Assembly (NCBI GenBank): GCA_007116035.1
Contig: SKJG01000066.1
Location: 1-64,000, forward strand
Direction of reading: 5' to 3'
Source: Thioalkalivibrio sp.
GTDB taxonomy: Bacteria; Pseudomonadota; Gammaproteobacteria; Ectothiorhodospirales; Ectothiorhodospiraceae
Length of the DNA stretch: 64,000 bases
Both the position numbers and the translations under genes were made by a program. Position 1 is the stretch's first letter. The number at the start of each line of letters is the position of its first letter. The notes beneath the pieces were generated by a model, which worked only from the letters and a program-made list of their open reading frames with translations, made no database searches and had not been told where the DNA came from. This document shows, piece after piece, positions 1 to 9,044 of this stretch.

Positions 1-1445
1 ATGGCCTCCACGGCCGCGTCCTGGCTTTCGAAGATGCGGGCGGGGCCGGTGAACACTCGGATCAGCGAGGTCGGAACACTGGTCGTGTACCGCAGCTCCT
101 CGGTCTCGAACATGCTCTCGTCGATACCCGCCGTCTTCACGATACAGCCTTCGGGCGCGATGTTGCCGTACAGCACGGCGAGCCCGCCGTCCCGGGAATA
201 GGCGTGTTCGATATCGCGAATGCACCCGTTCACGCGGTCCACGTCCAGATCGTCCCACATCGCATCCTGCGAGAAGGCCACCTGGGTCGGAATGCCACCC
301 GGCGCGGCGCGGTAACGGGTTCTCGTCTCGCCGGCCTCGGCGCGGACCACGTCCCAGCGATCCAGCGCGGTTCCCAGCGTTGCGCTGTGCACGGTGGGTA
401 CGTCCCGATGGAGCAGCCCGCCGCGGTCCAGTTCACCGAGGATCCCGATGACCCCCCCAGCGCGATGCACGTCCTCCATGTGGTACTTCTGCGTCGCCGG
501 GGCGACCTTGCAGATGTTGGGGACGCGGCGCGACAGGCGGTCGATGTCGGCCATGGTGAAGTCCACCCCGCCCTCCTGCGCGGCGGCGAGCAGATGCAGC
601 ACGGTGTTGGTCGACCCGCCCATCGCGATGTCCAGGCTCATGGCGTTCTCGAAGGCCTGGAAACTGGCGATGGATCGCGGCAGCACCGCGTTGTCGTCCT
701 GTTCGTAATGACGCCGGGCCAGGTCGACGATCAGCCGCCCGGCCTCCAGGAACAGATCCCTGCGGCCCGCGTGGGTCGCGAGCAGCGAACCGTTGCCGGG
801 AAGGGACAGGCCCAGGGCCTCCGTCAGGCAGTTCATCGAGTTGGCGGTGAACATGCCGGAACAGGAGCCGCAGGTTGGGCAGGCGGAGCGTTCCACCGAC
901 GCAACCTCGTCGTCGGTGGCATCGGGGTCAGCCGCCTGCACCATCGCGTCGACGAGATCCAGGTGCACTACCTTGCCGCGAAGCTGGATCTTGCCGGCCT
1001 CCATCGGTCCGCCGGAGACGAAGACGGCGGGAATGTTCAGGCGCATGGCGGCCATCAGCATCCCGGGCGTGATCTTGTCGCAGTTGGAGATGCACACCAG
1101 CGCATCGGCACAGTGGGCGTTGACCATGTACTCGACGCTGTCCGCGATGATCTCGCGCGAAGGCAGCGAATAGAGCATGCCCGCGTGCCCCATCGCGATC
1201 CCGTCATCCACCGCGATGGTGTTGAACTCCTTGGCCACGCCGCCGGCCGCCTCGATCTCCCGCGCCACCAGCTGGCCGAGGTCCTTCAGGTGCACGTGGC
1301 CGGGCACGAACTGGGTGAAGGAGTTGGCCACCGCAATGATCGGCTTGCCGAAGTCACCATCCTTCATGCCAGTCGCGCGCCAGAGCGCGCGCGCGCCGGA
1401 CATGTTGCGGCCGTGGGTCGTGGTGCGGGAACGATACTGGGGCAT
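1..1445 (-). CDS. ilvD: Dihydroxy-acid dehydratase, 5' part (gene runs off the window)
   Basis: Catalyses dehydration of dihydroxy acids to 2-keto acids in valine, isoleucine and pantothenate synthesis, in the cytoplasm. Reading the minus strand from the ATG at 1445 gives [19 protein letters not shown], the usual IlvD start, then [21 protein letters not shown]-type sequence, an [10 protein letters not shown] cluster-ligand segment and [11 protein letters not shown], the iron-sulfur cysteine motif. About 481 codons are present; the family is usually about 615, so the C-terminal fifth lies beyond base 1. AAGGGA six bases before the ATG is the ribosome site. It is divergent from the HMA gene at 1527, with about 80 bp between. 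The identification is firm; only the 3' end is unseen. Confidence 0.95.
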   Translation of the reverse strand, partial: MPQYRSRTTTHGRNMSGARALWRATGMKDGDFGKPIIAVANSFTQFVPGHVHLKDLGQLVAREIEAAGGVAKEFNTIAVDDGIAMGHAGMLYSLPSREIIADSVEYMVNAHCADALVCISNCDKITPGMLMAAMRLNIPAVFVSGGPMEAGKIQLRGKVVHLDLVDAMVQAADPDATDDEVASVERSACPTCGSCSGMFTANSMNCLTEALGLSLPGNGSLLATHAGRRDLFLEAGRLIVDLARRHYEQDDNAVLPRSIASFQAFENAMSLDIAMGGSTNTVLHLLAAAQEGGVDFTMADIDRLSRRVPNICKVAPATQKYHMEDVHRAGGVIGILGELDRGGLLHRDVPTVHSATLGTALDRWDVVRAEAGETRTRYRAAPGGIPTQVAFSQDAMWDDLDVDRVNGCIRDIEHAYSRDGGLAVLYGNIAPEGCIVKTAGIDESMFETEELRYTTSVPTSLIRVFTGPARIFESQDAAVEA

Positions 1446-1526
1446 TCGATAATCCCTTGAACATTTGGCGTAATGTGAAATCATACATTCACTTTCCCGA
1501 TCGTGACGAAACCCCTGGAGGATCCC

Positions 1527-1799
1527 ATGCGCATCGAAGTGGAAAACATCAAGTGCGGCGGTTGCGCCGGCAGCATCCGGAAGGGCCTGATGGGCCTCGA
1601 CGGAGTCGATGCGGTCGACGTGGACATCGAGGGCGGCGTGGTCCAGGTGCAGGCGGACGACGGGCTCCGTCCCGAAATCGCGCAGAAGCTCGCCGCCATG
1701 GGCTATCCCGAAACCGGAACCGTGCGCGGGCTGAAGTCTGCCGGCGCCAGGGCCAAATCCTTCGTGAGCTGCGCCGTGGGGCGCATGGACAAGGAGTGA
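1527..1799 (+). CDS. Heavy-metal-associated (HMA) domain protein, copper-chaperone-like
   Basis: A 90-residue single-domain HMA fold protein, probably a soluble Cu(I) or other soft-metal carrier. The metal loop reads [10 protein letters not shown], so the CxxC pair is kept although the usual GMTC lead-in is changed. The beta-alpha-beta core ends near residue 70 and is followed by a basic tail ([10 protein letters not shown], one more Cys, MDKE). The ATG at 1527 is chosen because GGAGG lies at 1517-1521; a GTG at 1503 would add eight residues. The last codons overlap the next gene: stop TGA at 1797-1799 lies in a GTGA with that gene's GTG at 1796. No copper ATPase or CueR-type regulator is nearby, so the metal is not fixed by context. 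Confidence 0.85.
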   Translation: MRIEVENIKCGGCAGSIRKGLMGLDGVDAVDVDIEGGVVQVQADDGLRPEIAQKLAAMGYPETGTVRGLKSAGARAKSFVSCAVGRMDKE

Positions 1800-2296
1800 G
1801 GACTCGATACGGCACGGTAGCCCGGCCAGTGTCACGGCGCACATGGACTGCGGCAGTGGCCACGATCCTACTGCTCTGGATCGCCATCGGCAGCGCATGG
1901 GCGGAGCTCCCGACCGGAGAATTGAGGGTTGCCGAGCAGATCCTGACGGTGGAGATCGCCGCCACACCGCAGGCGATGGCGCGGGGCCTGATGTTTCGCG
2001 AGCACATGCCGGAGGATCATGGCATGCTCTTCATCTGGCCCGGGGACCAGGTCGTTGCAATGTGGATGAAGAACACCCTCATCCCGTTGTCGGTTGCATT
2101 CATCGATCGTGATTTCCGGGTGCTGAACATTGCCGACATGGAACCCCATTCGCTGCGGACGCACCCCTCGCTGGGTCCGGCACGCTATGCCCTCGAGGTC
2201 AACCAAGGCTGGTTTGGTCGCCATAGTGTCGATGCTGGCACCCGGATCGAGGACCTCGAGCGACTGGTGACGGACCTCGCGGGCGGCCACTATTGA
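1796..2296 (+). CDS. Exported DUF192 family protein
   Basis: A 166-residue protein of the DUF192 (COG1430) family, whose biochemical role is not established. The N-terminus has an Arg-rich start and a hydrophobic stretch ([18 protein letters not shown]) that looks like a Sec signal peptide cut before ELPTGEL. The mature part carries the family's hallmarks: [26 protein letters not shown] and a C-terminal ALEVNQGW. The GTG at 1796 overlaps the preceding HMA stop, which argues for translational coupling; a second in-frame GTG at 1829 would shorten the n-region. Coupling to an HMA protein hints at a shared envelope or metal role, but that is only inference. Confidence 0.8.
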   Translation: MRTRYGTVARPVSRRTWTAAVATILLLWIAIGSAWAELPTGELRVAEQILTVEIAATPQAMARGLMFREHMPEDHGMLFIWPGDQVVAMWMKNTLIPLSVAFIDRDFRVLNIADMEPHSLRTHPSLGPARYALEVNQGWFGRHSVDAGTRIEDLERLVTDLAGGHY

Positions 2297-2423
2297 TGGG
2301 TCGCCTCGCCCGAAGCTGACCCCGGAAGTATCCGCAACCGACGCCGCTGGATACACACAGCAGCATCCCCACAAGTCCCTGCCGGAACGGCAGGCATCCG
2401 ACGATCCCGAAGCCGACCTGAAC

Positions 2424-5400
2424 ATGCGCCTGCCATCGAACCTCCTCCGCCAACTCCTGGTTCTCGCCTTCCTGTTGCCGTGGGCCCCAGGCGCGACGGC
2501 ACAGGAACGGAGTAATGACCTCGGTGCCGCCGCACCGGTCATGGTCACGACAGAGCGGTTGCTGGATCTGCGCGCCGCCCTGCGTCACGGTCTGGAACGG
2601 GTCCTGCCAATGGTCGATGCCATCGACACCGACCCCGCTGAAGACTGGCTGGAGGCGAGCCCGGCGGACCGCATCGCGGAGGTTCTCGCGGTGACGGCCG
2701 AGGATGTAGCCGAACAGAGCATCTGGCAGGCTGCCCTGGAGCATGAACGGGCGGGCACCGAGCGCATTCGCGGTGCCCTGGAGCGGGCCGCCCTGGCCCT
2801 GGCAGCCGAGCAACGTCTCGGGGAGGCTGAACGGCGCATCCGGGAGATCCTGGATGCCAGACTGGTTCCACTGCCCGACGTGGACGATCGCAGCCTGTCC
2901 GGGATCGAGCAGGAGATCGCCGCGCTGGAGCACCGACGCGCCCAGGTAGCGCTGGAGCAGGACCAAAAGCGGCAAATACTGGAGCGGCTCGAGGGCCAGG
3001 CACGTACGCAGCAGGAGACCCTGGAGCGCCTGCGCCAGGAACGCGCGACCGATCTCGATACGACCCCCTGGGGTCCGCTCGAGGAACCCGGCATCGCAGA
3101 CGCCTTCGCGGCCTGGGAGCGCGCGCAGGAACGGCGGGCCGATGCCCGCATCATTGCCGCACGACTGGACGCCCAGACGATTGCTCCAAGGATTGAAATC
3201 CTGCGTTTCGAGTTGCTGGTCCTGGAGGTCGAAACCCTTTGGCTCGGGCAACTCCAGGGGCAGCTGGCCGCGGAGCTCGCCGAGCGCGCGGGCGAGGAAC
3301 TGCGGGCATTGCGCGCAGAGGTTCAGCGCCTGATCGAACGCGAACCCGAGGCCGCGCAACGGTTTGGACCCGAGATCCAGGTCATGCTGCAGCGCATCGA
3401 CAGGATCGCCGCGACCCAGGCCCGCGTCCGCGAGCTCCACGAGAGCCGCGAACGCTATGCGCAGATCGAGAGCGACCTGACCCAGACCCTGGCCAGCGTC
3501 AGGGAGAGGCTGGAGATCGGCGGCCTGACCGATGTCCTCGGCGGCCTACTGATGGAAGAGGAAAGGCGCCTGCGGCGGCTGGTCGACCTGCAGTTCGTGC
3601 TGCGCGACGTAGAGCGGGAACTGGCCCAGTCACGGCTCCGGGACATCACCCTTCGCGATGAGCTGCGCACCCTGCCTCCACCCCCTCCCGTCATGGCGGA
3701 CGACCGCGCGCAGGCCGAACTCCGTCGCCTGCAACGCGAGGTGATCGAGACTCAGCTGCATGCCGATGAGCAGCTGACCGAGCAGCTGCGCCATGTGGAG
3801 ACTCGACTGCGCACCGTGGTCCTGCAGGTCGAGGAACTGTCGCAGATCCTCCGGGAGTCGCTGCTGTGGTGGCCGAGCCACCCGCCGGTGGGCCTCGAAT
3901 GGTCCGCGCGCCTACCCGCGGCGGTGATCGTACTCCTGGATCCCGCATCCTGGCAGGAGATTCACGACGCACTGTACGCGGTGACCATTGGCAGCCCCTT
4001 TGGTGCGTTGCTGTCCATCCTCGTCGCCGCCCTGTTGGCGATGTGGGGACGGGGTACGCCGGGACACCTGGCGCGTCTGGCGGAGATGACCACCCATCGC
4101 TTCACCGACCGGATCGGCCTGACCTTCCAGGCCATCGGATGGAGCCTCCTGCGCGTGATCCCGATCCCGGTCCTGCTGGCCGCTACGGGCTTCCGCCTCG
4201 AGCGGATACCGGACATCGGACCGGGTGTCGAGATGCTCGCGCTGGTGCTGTTCAGTGTCGCCCTGTGGTGGGTGGCCGGGCACATCTTCCTGCTGTTCAC
4301 CAGCAGGAACGGCGTCGGCATGGCCCATCTCGACTGGAACCCGCTGATGGTGCGGCGGCTGCGCCGCCATCTTGCCTGGTATCTTCCGGTGCTCCTGCTC
4401 CTGGTCGTCTTCCTCGCATTGACCTTCGGGCATCCCCACGAACTGGTTTCCGATGTCTTCGCCCGGGCCGGGCTGGCCGGGGCGGCCTTCGTGACCGGGC
4501 TCTTCGCGTGGCGCATGCTGGCCCCTCGAAAGGAATCCGAGGCCACGGAGAGACAGGAGCGGCACCGGCGACTGTTGCGTATCGCGCTCACGGCGTTTGC
4601 CACTGCACTGATCGTCCTGACCCTGGCCGGCTACCTGCTGACGGTTGCGACCCTGCTGGGCCGGACCATCAATACCGTCATCGTGGTGGCCGCCGTATGG
4701 CTTGGCTTCAGTCTCGCGGAGCGCGCATTGGTGCTCAGCGAGACCCGCCTGGTGATTCGCCGGATGCGTGAGCAACGCGCCAAGGCAGCGGCCATGGAGG
4801 CAGGGGTTACCGTTGGCGAAGGCGCTGTCATCGACATGCCGGAGCCCCACCTCAGCGTGGAGAACATCAACCAGCAGACCCGCACCCTGCTCCGGGTCAC
4901 CGCGGGGGCGGCCTTGGTCCTGGGGTTGTTCGGAGTCTGGGCGGACATTCTGCCGGCGCTGACCTGGCTGGACGGAGTCACGCTGTGGTCACGCACCATC
5001 GCCGTGGGCGACACGGAGATCCTGAGCCGCGTCAGCCTCCAGGACTTCCTGCTTGCCATTTTCCTGGGCGTGCTGTTTACGCTGGCGGCCCGCAACCTGC
5101 CGGGCCTGGTGGAGATCCTGCTGTCGCGCAGCACCCAGATGGATGCAGCCGGCCGCTACACCGTCACCACGCTGCTGCGCTACGTGCTGGCCGTGGTCGC
5201 GGTCATCAGCGTGTTTTCCCTGCTGGGATTGCGCTGGAGCGAACTGCAGTGGATGGTCGCGGCGCTTACTCTGGGCTTGGGCTTCGGACTGCAGGAGGTG
5301 GTCGCCAACTTCGTCTCGGGCCTCATCATGCTGTTCGAACGGCCGGTGCGCGTGGGCGACACCATCACCATCGGTGAATACAGCGGCACGGTATCGCGCA

Positions 5401-5876
5401 TCCGTACTCGGGCCACCACCATCGTCGACTGGGACAATCGCGAAATCGTGGTCCCGAACAAGACCTTCATCACCGAAAGGCTGATCAACTGGACACTCTC
5501 TGACACCATGACCCGGATCGTGCTGCCGGTGGGCGTCAGCTATGACGCCGATGTCGACGCGGTGATGAAGACATTGCGCGAAATCGCCGAGGCCAGCCCG
5601 CTGGTGCTGAAGGAACCGCCACCCAACGTGCTGTTCCTGAAGTTCGGCGACAGCGCCCTGAACTTCGAGCTGCGTATCTACGTGAACCAACTGAAGGATC
5701 GCCTGATTACCGTCAGCGAGCTGCACCAGACCATCATCAAGGAATTCCGCAGGAAGGGCATCGAGATCGCGTACCCGCAGATGGACCTGCACATCCGGGA
5801 TGTCGCGCGGGGAGCCGGGGGAGCAGCCGGTCCCTTGCCCTCGTCCGACCAGGGAGGCCCGCGCCCAGCCAGCTGA
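2424..5876 (+). CDS. mscK: Large mechanosensitive channel, MscK/KefA type
   Basis: A 1150-residue inner-membrane channel expected to release solutes on osmotic downshock. Residues 1-26 are a signal peptide ending GATA before QERSND. Residues about 100-480 are a charged, Glu/Arg/Gln-rich periplasmic coiled-coil region. Many membrane helices follow from about residue 500. The MscS core occupies about 940-1130: the pore helix region (ALTLGLGFGLQEVVANFVSG), the cytoplasmic beta domain (RPVRVGDTITIG, NREIVVPNKTFI, INWTLSD) and the C-terminal alpha/beta part. Length and layout fit MscK rather than the roughly 290-residue MscS. The last 25 residues are low-complexity Gly/Ala/Pro. It stands alone, convergent with the LysR gene at 6042. 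Confidence 0.93.
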   Translation: MRLPSNLLRQLLVLAFLLPWAPGATAQERSNDLGAAAPVMVTTERLLDLRAALRHGLERVLPMVDAIDTDPAEDWLEASPADRIAEVLAVTAEDVAEQSIWQAALEHERAGTERIRGALERAALALAAEQRLGEAERRIREILDARLVPLPDVDDRSLSGIEQEIAALEHRRAQVALEQDQKRQILERLEGQARTQQETLERLRQERATDLDTTPWGPLEEPGIADAFAAWERAQERRADARIIAARLDAQTIAPRIEILRFELLVLEVETLWLGQLQGQLAAELAERAGEELRALRAEVQRLIEREPEAAQRFGPEIQVMLQRIDRIAATQARVRELHESRERYAQIESDLTQTLASVRERLEIGGLTDVLGGLLMEEERRLRRLVDLQFVLRDVERELAQSRLRDITLRDELRTLPPPPPVMADDRAQAELRRLQREVIETQLHADEQLTEQLRHVETRLRTVVLQVEELSQILRESLLWWPSHPPVGLEWSARLPAAVIVLLDPASWQEIHDALYAVTIGSPFGALLSILVAALLAMWGRGTPGHLARLAEMTTHRFTDRIGLTFQAIGWSLLRVIPIPVLLAATGFRLERIPDIGPGVEMLALVLFSVALWWVAGHIFLLFTSRNGVGMAHLDWNPLMVRRLRRHLAWYLPVLLLLVVFLALTFGHPHELVSDVFARAGLAGAAFVTGLFAWRMLAPRKESEATERQERHRRLLRIALTAFATALIVLTLAGYLLTVATLLGRTINTVIVVAAVWLGFSLAERALVLSETRLVIRRMREQRAKAAAMEAGVTVGEGAVIDMPEPHLSVENINQQTRTLLRVTAGAALVLGLFGVWADILPALTWLDGVTLWSRTIAVGDTEILSRVSLQDFLLAIFLGVLFTLAARNLPGLVEILLSRSTQMDAAGRYTVTTLLRYVLAVVAVISVFSLLGLRWSELQWMVAALTLGLGFGLQEVVANFVSGLIMLFERPVRVGDTITIGEYSGTVSRIRTRATTIVDWDNREIVVPNKTFITERLINWTLSDTMTRIVLPVGVSYDADVDAVMKTLREIAEASPLVLKEPPPNVLFLKFGDSALNFELRIYVNQLKDRLITVSELHQTIIKEFRRKGIEIAYPQMDLHIRDVARGAGGAAGPLPSSDQGGPRPAS

Positions 5877-5887
5877 ATGCCCCTGAC

Positions 5888-5909
5888 GCGCGCAAGCCCG
5901 CTTGCGCGC
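5888..5909 (+). terminator. Perfect hairpin after the mscK-like gene
   Basis: GCGCGCAAGC and GCTTGCGCGC form a perfect 10-bp stem with a two-base gap, 12 nt after the channel stop codon. No U-run follows, so it is either a weak or bidirectional terminator or an RNA 3'-end stabiliser between convergent genes. Confidence 0.4.
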
Positions 5910-6023
5910 ATCTGCTCCGGGGGTGGCACGGGGCTGGGAAAAGTCGGCCATGGGCCTGACGCCAGAACCGGACAGAGCCCGGCAACTGCGCGAATATTCA
6001 GTCTCCGGACAGACTCCTACTAA

Positions 6024-6043
6024 AGCGGCGGCAAGCCGCCGCT
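6024..6043. repeat. REP-like palindrome, single unit
   Basis: AGCGGCGG, loop CAAG, CCGCCGCT: a perfect 8-bp stem that reaches into the stop codon of the LysR gene. The same palindrome, read on the other strand as GCGGCGGCTTGCCGCCGC, occurs at 15669-15686 and 45604-45621, each time between genes. It probably belongs to one dispersed family and may end LysR transcription. Confidence 0.6.
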
Positions 6044-6986
6044 ATTCCGGCGCCGGAGCCTGTCCGGGGGCTTGGACCCGAACCCTGCTTCCGAGTCGGT
6101 TGGCCTCCTCCTGGAACAGGTCCATGAAACGCTGCTGGAATCGACGCACGTATTTCTCCCGAACATAAGCGACCTTCGTGACCTCCCAGGGGAACAGGTG
6201 GCTGAGATCACGCATCCCCAGGTCGGCATCCTGCTCGGGCTGGAAGGCCAGGTCCGCGATCACGCCGACGCCCATGCCCTCGCGCACGTACGTCTTGATC
6301 ACATCGGTGTCTGCCGCGCTGAGGACCACCCTGGGGCGCAGCCCCACCTTGGCGAAGGAACTGCTGAGGCGGCCGCGCCCGGTGAATCCGTAGAGATAGG
6401 TGATCATCGGGTACTCGCACAGTACGCCCAGGGAGATCGGCCGCCGCGACAGCACCGGGTGCCCGAGCGGCGCGATCAGGCAGCGATTCCAGCGATACGA
6501 GGGCAGCGTGGTGAACGCCGGGTGCTCACCGATCGCCTCGGTACAAATGGCCAGATCCACCTGGTCGGCCAGCGTCATCTCCACCAACTGCCCGGGTGTA
6601 CTCTGAAGAATTTGCACCTCCACCTCCGGATAGGCCTGGCTGAAACGCCTGAGTACCGGGGGCAGCACATAGCGCGCCTGGGTATGCGTGCTGCCGATGC
6701 GGAGCACGCCGCGGCCCTCCTCCACATGGTCGCGCCCGATCGCAACGATATTGGCCACTTCCGCGAGCGTGCCGCGCGCATGGGCCAGCACCTTGCCACC
6801 GGCGTCGGTGAGTCCGGTCAGGCGCTTGCCGGTGCGCACGAACAGGGGCGCTCCGAGTTCGTCCTCCAGCAACCGCAGGTGCTGCGAAACCGCCGGCTGC
6901 ACCAGGTGCAGCCGTTCCGCGGCACGGCTGACGCTGAATCCGTTCTCCGCGAGGGCGATCAGCGATCGAAGCTGCCGGAGCTCCAT
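6042..6986 (-). CDS. CysB-like LysR-family transcriptional regulator
   Basis: A 314-residue LysR regulator. Residues 1-60 form the winged helix-turn-helix (SRAAERLHLVQPAVSQHLRL). The effector domain is close in pattern to CysB/Cbl: STHTQARYVLP near residue 100, a YRWNRCLIAPLGHP segment, YLYGFTGRGRL and DTDVIKTYVREGMGVGVIA, all positions conserved in CysB. CysB controls sulfate assimilation with acetylserine-type effectors, so a sulfur-linked role is likely. It is transcribed divergently from a DsrC-like gene at 7115, the probable target. AGGA eight bases before the ATG is the ribosome site, and an inverted repeat covers the start, which suggests autoregulation. The exact ligand cannot be read from sequence. 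Confidence 0.9.
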   Translation of the reverse strand: MELRQLRSLIALAENGFSVSRAAERLHLVQPAVSQHLRLLEDELGAPLFVRTGKRLTGLTDAGGKVLAHARGTLAEVANIVAIGRDHVEEGRGVLRIGSTHTQARYVLPPVLRRFSQAYPEVEVQILQSTPGQLVEMTLADQVDLAICTEAIGEHPAFTTLPSYRWNRCLIAPLGHPVLSRRPISLGVLCEYPMITYLYGFTGRGRLSSSFAKVGLRPRVVLSAADTDVIKTYVREGMGVGVIADLAFQPEQDADLGMRDLSHLFPWEVTKVAYVREKYVRRFQQRFMDLFQEEANRLGSRVRVQAPGQAPAPE

Positions 6987-7032
6987 ATCATTTTTCCTGA
7001 TATCAACGGGCTATTCATTATTTTACTTGATA
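6985..7032. promoter_or_regulatory. Candidate LysR operator in the divergent intergenic region
   Basis: ATATCA-N7-TGATAT spans 6985-7003 and overlaps the start codon of the CysB-like gene; TATCAA at 7001-7006 pairs with TTGATA at 7027-7032 across 20 bp. The stretch is strikingly AT-rich in a GC-rich genome, and LysR regulators typically bind such dyads between themselves and a divergent target. Binding is inferred. Confidence 0.5.
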
Positions 7033-7114
7033 CCAAGGGGCGTCAATACTGCAGGTAAGGCGCCGCGATCGAAACGGCGCGGAAACGCCCAGCATCCAGA
7101 TCAGGAGGTGCCCC

Positions 7115-7471
7115 ATGCTCGATACCAGACCGCACAGTCAACAGACGCCGACACCCAGCCCGTTCCTGGTACCGGCCTCTATCTTCGACGAGGACGGGTT
7201 TCTCGTGGATTTCGGGCAATGGAACGAGGCGCTCGCTCAACGCATCGCCCAGCAGGAAGGCATCACCCACCTGGACGATCCGCATTGGCGGCTCATCCGC
7301 CATGTTCGCGAGCGGTTCCTCGCGCTCGGCGGATTACCCAGCCTGCGCCGGGTCTGCCGGGCGACGGGCCTGTCGCGGGACGAGGTGCATGACCTCTTCG
7401 GCGGCTGCCTGCCGGTCTGGCGCATCTCGGGGCTGCCGAACCCCGGCGAGGAAGCCAAGGCATACATGTAA
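7115..7471 (+). CDS. DsrC/TusE-family protein lacking the redox cysteines (RspA-like)
   Basis: A 118-residue DsrC-fold protein: FDEDGFLVDFGQW near residue 24, EGITHLDDPHW near 48, a helix with RHVRERFLALGG, and LFGGCLPVWRISGLPNP near the end. True DsrC has two cysteines on its C-terminal arm (ACRFAGLPKPTGC) that carry sulfur. Here the first is Trp102 and the arm ends GEEAKAYM with no Cys; the remaining cysteines are Cys81 and Cys98. Such cysteine-less relatives have been grouped as RspA, suspected regulators. The first 20 residues are a Pro/Thr-rich extension. AGGAGG is well placed before the ATG. Divergence from a CysB-like regulator supports a sulfur-responsive regulatory role, not a sulfur-relay one. 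No dsrAB, dsrEFH or tus genes are adjacent. Confidence 0.85.
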   Translation: MLDTRPHSQQTPTPSPFLVPASIFDEDGFLVDFGQWNEALAQRIAQQEGITHLDDPHWRLIRHVRERFLALGGLPSLRRVCRATGLSRDEVHDLFGGCLPVWRISGLPNPGEEAKAYM

Positions 7472-7509
7472 AGCATCCCGTCGCCGGCGTGCCTGGCGAA
7501 GCGACCTGG

Positions 7510-7533
7510 TACCGAACTTCCCGCATGGCCCAC
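7510..7533. repeat. 24-bp repeat, copy 1
   Basis: These 24 bases (core ACCGAACTTCCCGCATGGCC) recur exactly at 63627-63650. Both copies sit just downstream of a plus-strand gene and just before the end of a converging minus-strand gene. Here the copy runs into the ligase stop codon at 7533. Its nature is unknown. Confidence 0.6.
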
Positions 7534-9044
7534 TAGGCCGAATCCGGGGACGGTGCGCGGATGGCCGCGGCCTGACTGCGGCGGGACGTATCCAGGCGCC
7601 GGATGAAGTCCTCCATTAGGGTTCTGTAGAGGGCCTCGCCCAGGATCTTGTCCTCGACGCCGGCATCCAGGTTGGGGTTGTCATTGACCTCGATCACCAT
7701 CACGCCGCGGTCGGTGAGCTTCAGGTCGACGCCGTAGAGCCCGTCGCCGATCAGGTTGGCGGCCTTCACTGCGGTACGTACCACGGCGGCCGGGGCTGCG
7801 CCGATGTCCACGGTATTGAAGCCCCCGTGACGCGGGCCGCCCTTGGCCTCGTGGTTCACGATCTGCCAATGCTTGCGTGACATCAGATATTGCGAGGCAT
7901 AGAGCGGCTTTTTGTTCAGCACGCCGATGCGCCAATCGAACTCGGTATACACGAATTCCTGGGCCAGGATCAGGTCGCTCTCCTTCAACAGCTTCTTCGC
8001 AATCGACTCCAGTTCCGACCGCGTGCTCGCCTTGAACACCCCGCGCGAAAAGCTCCCGTCGGGGATCTTCAACACCACCGGATAGCCGATCAGTTCCTCG
8101 GCCCGCAGAACCGAGTCACGGTTCAGGATCACCGTCTTCGGCGTCGGCACCTTCTGCGCCGCAAGGCGCTCGGCCAGGTAGACCTTGTTCGTGCAGCGTA
8201 GGATCGAGTTCGGGTCGTCGATCACCACCATGCCCTCGCCCTCGGCCTTGCGCGCGAAGCGGTAGGTGTAATGGTCGATCCGCGTCGTCTCGCGAATGAA
8301 CAGGGCGTCGAACTCGGCCAGACGCCCGAAGTCGCGTGCCTGGATGAGCTCGACATCGACCCCGAGCGCGCGTCCGGCGCGCACGAAACGCGTCAGCGCC
8401 GCCGGACTCGACGGCGCCAGCTGTTCATCCGGATTGTGCAGGATGGCGAGATCGTAACGGTGGCTCCTGGCTCCCCGGGGTCGACGCCATGGCTTCTTCA
8501 GATAGCCATCGAGCGCGCTGAAGAACTCCCCTTCCTGGGCCGGAGTCAGGGAGTTCAGGGCAAAGGGCTTGAGCGAGTGAATCTGCCACTGGCCCTGCAG
8601 GCGAAACTCGACCTTGAACATCGGCGCCGGGAACAGGCTGAACAGCTGCCCGGCAATCTCCTGCATCTCCCGAGGTGCGCACTGGCCGAAAAACACCGTC
8701 AGTTCCAGCACGATGGGCTGCAGGCCGGCCCGGCTGCGGCCGAGCACCTTGGCGACCTTGCGGTCGATGTCCTCGGTATCCAGGCTGTAGATGGCCTTGC
8801 GCGAGAGATCCTGCAGGGTGCGGACGCTGGGCACCACCCGGTGTCCGCGCGCCTCCGCGAGCAGGGAGCCGTAATAGCCCTCGGACAGGTAACGCTGACT
8901 GCGGCAGAGATTGATCACACGGAGGTTGGGCGGATAGGCCTCGGCAGGCTCCTTCAGGTAGTCGTCGATCGCAGCCACCGGCAGATCGGGGAAATGCTCC
9001 TTCCAGTCGGCCTTGCGTTCGACCAGCAGCAGATGTTCAGACAT
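7533..9044 (-). CDS. RimK-like ATP-grasp ligase with N-terminal RLAN domain
   Basis: A 503-residue predicted carboxylate-amine ligase. The first ~200 residues fit the RimK-like ATP-grasp N-terminal (RLAN) region (NLRVINLCRSQRYLSEGYYGSL). The ATP-grasp domain follows: FDALFIRETT, a lid region with PVVLKIPDGSFSRGVFK, and the metal/phosphate motif MVIEVNDNPNLDAG near residue 445. RimK itself adds glutamates to ribosomal protein S6, but this family differs and its substrate is unknown. The ATG at 9044 starts MSEHLLLVERK. It overlaps the end of the GNAT-C39 gene by 8 nt, so the two are co-translated. Comparative genomics has predicted that such ATP-grasp/GNAT/papain-like sets make and cut amide bonds in peptide modification; that is prediction, not shown function. 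Confidence 0.85.
   Translation of the reverse strand: MSEHLLLVERKADWKEHFPDLPVAAIDDYLKEPAEAYPPNLRVINLCRSQRYLSEGYYGSLLAEARGHRVVPSVRTLQDLSRKAIYSLDTEDIDRKVAKVLGRSRAGLQPIVLELTVFFGQCAPREMQEIAGQLFSLFPAPMFKVEFRLQGQWQIHSLKPFALNSLTPAQEGEFFSALDGYLKKPWRRPRGARSHRYDLAILHNPDEQLAPSSPAALTRFVRAGRALGVDVELIQARDFGRLAEFDALFIRETTRIDHYTYRFARKAEGEGMVVIDDPNSILRCTNKVYLAERLAAQKVPTPKTVILNRDSVLRAEELIGYPVVLKIPDGSFSRGVFKASTRSELESIAKKLLKESDLILAQEFVYTEFDWRIGVLNKKPLYASQYLMSRKHWQIVNHEAKGGPRHGGFNTVDIGAAPAAVVRTAVKAANLIGDGLYGVDLKLTDRGVMVIEVNDNPNLDAGVEDKILGEALYRTLMEDFIRRLDTSRRSQAAAIRAPSPDSA

Noticed and set aside
204-1460. Plus-strand open frame of 418 codons
   Set aside because: It is the mirror of ilvD: the minus strand encodes the iron-sulfur and N-terminal motifs of IlvD, while this frame has no recognisable domain and a GC-driven composition.
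1446-1526. CueR-like promoter before the HMA gene
   Set aside because: TTGAAC and CATACA are about 19 bp apart, but there is no convincing MerR-type dyad and no merR gene nearby.
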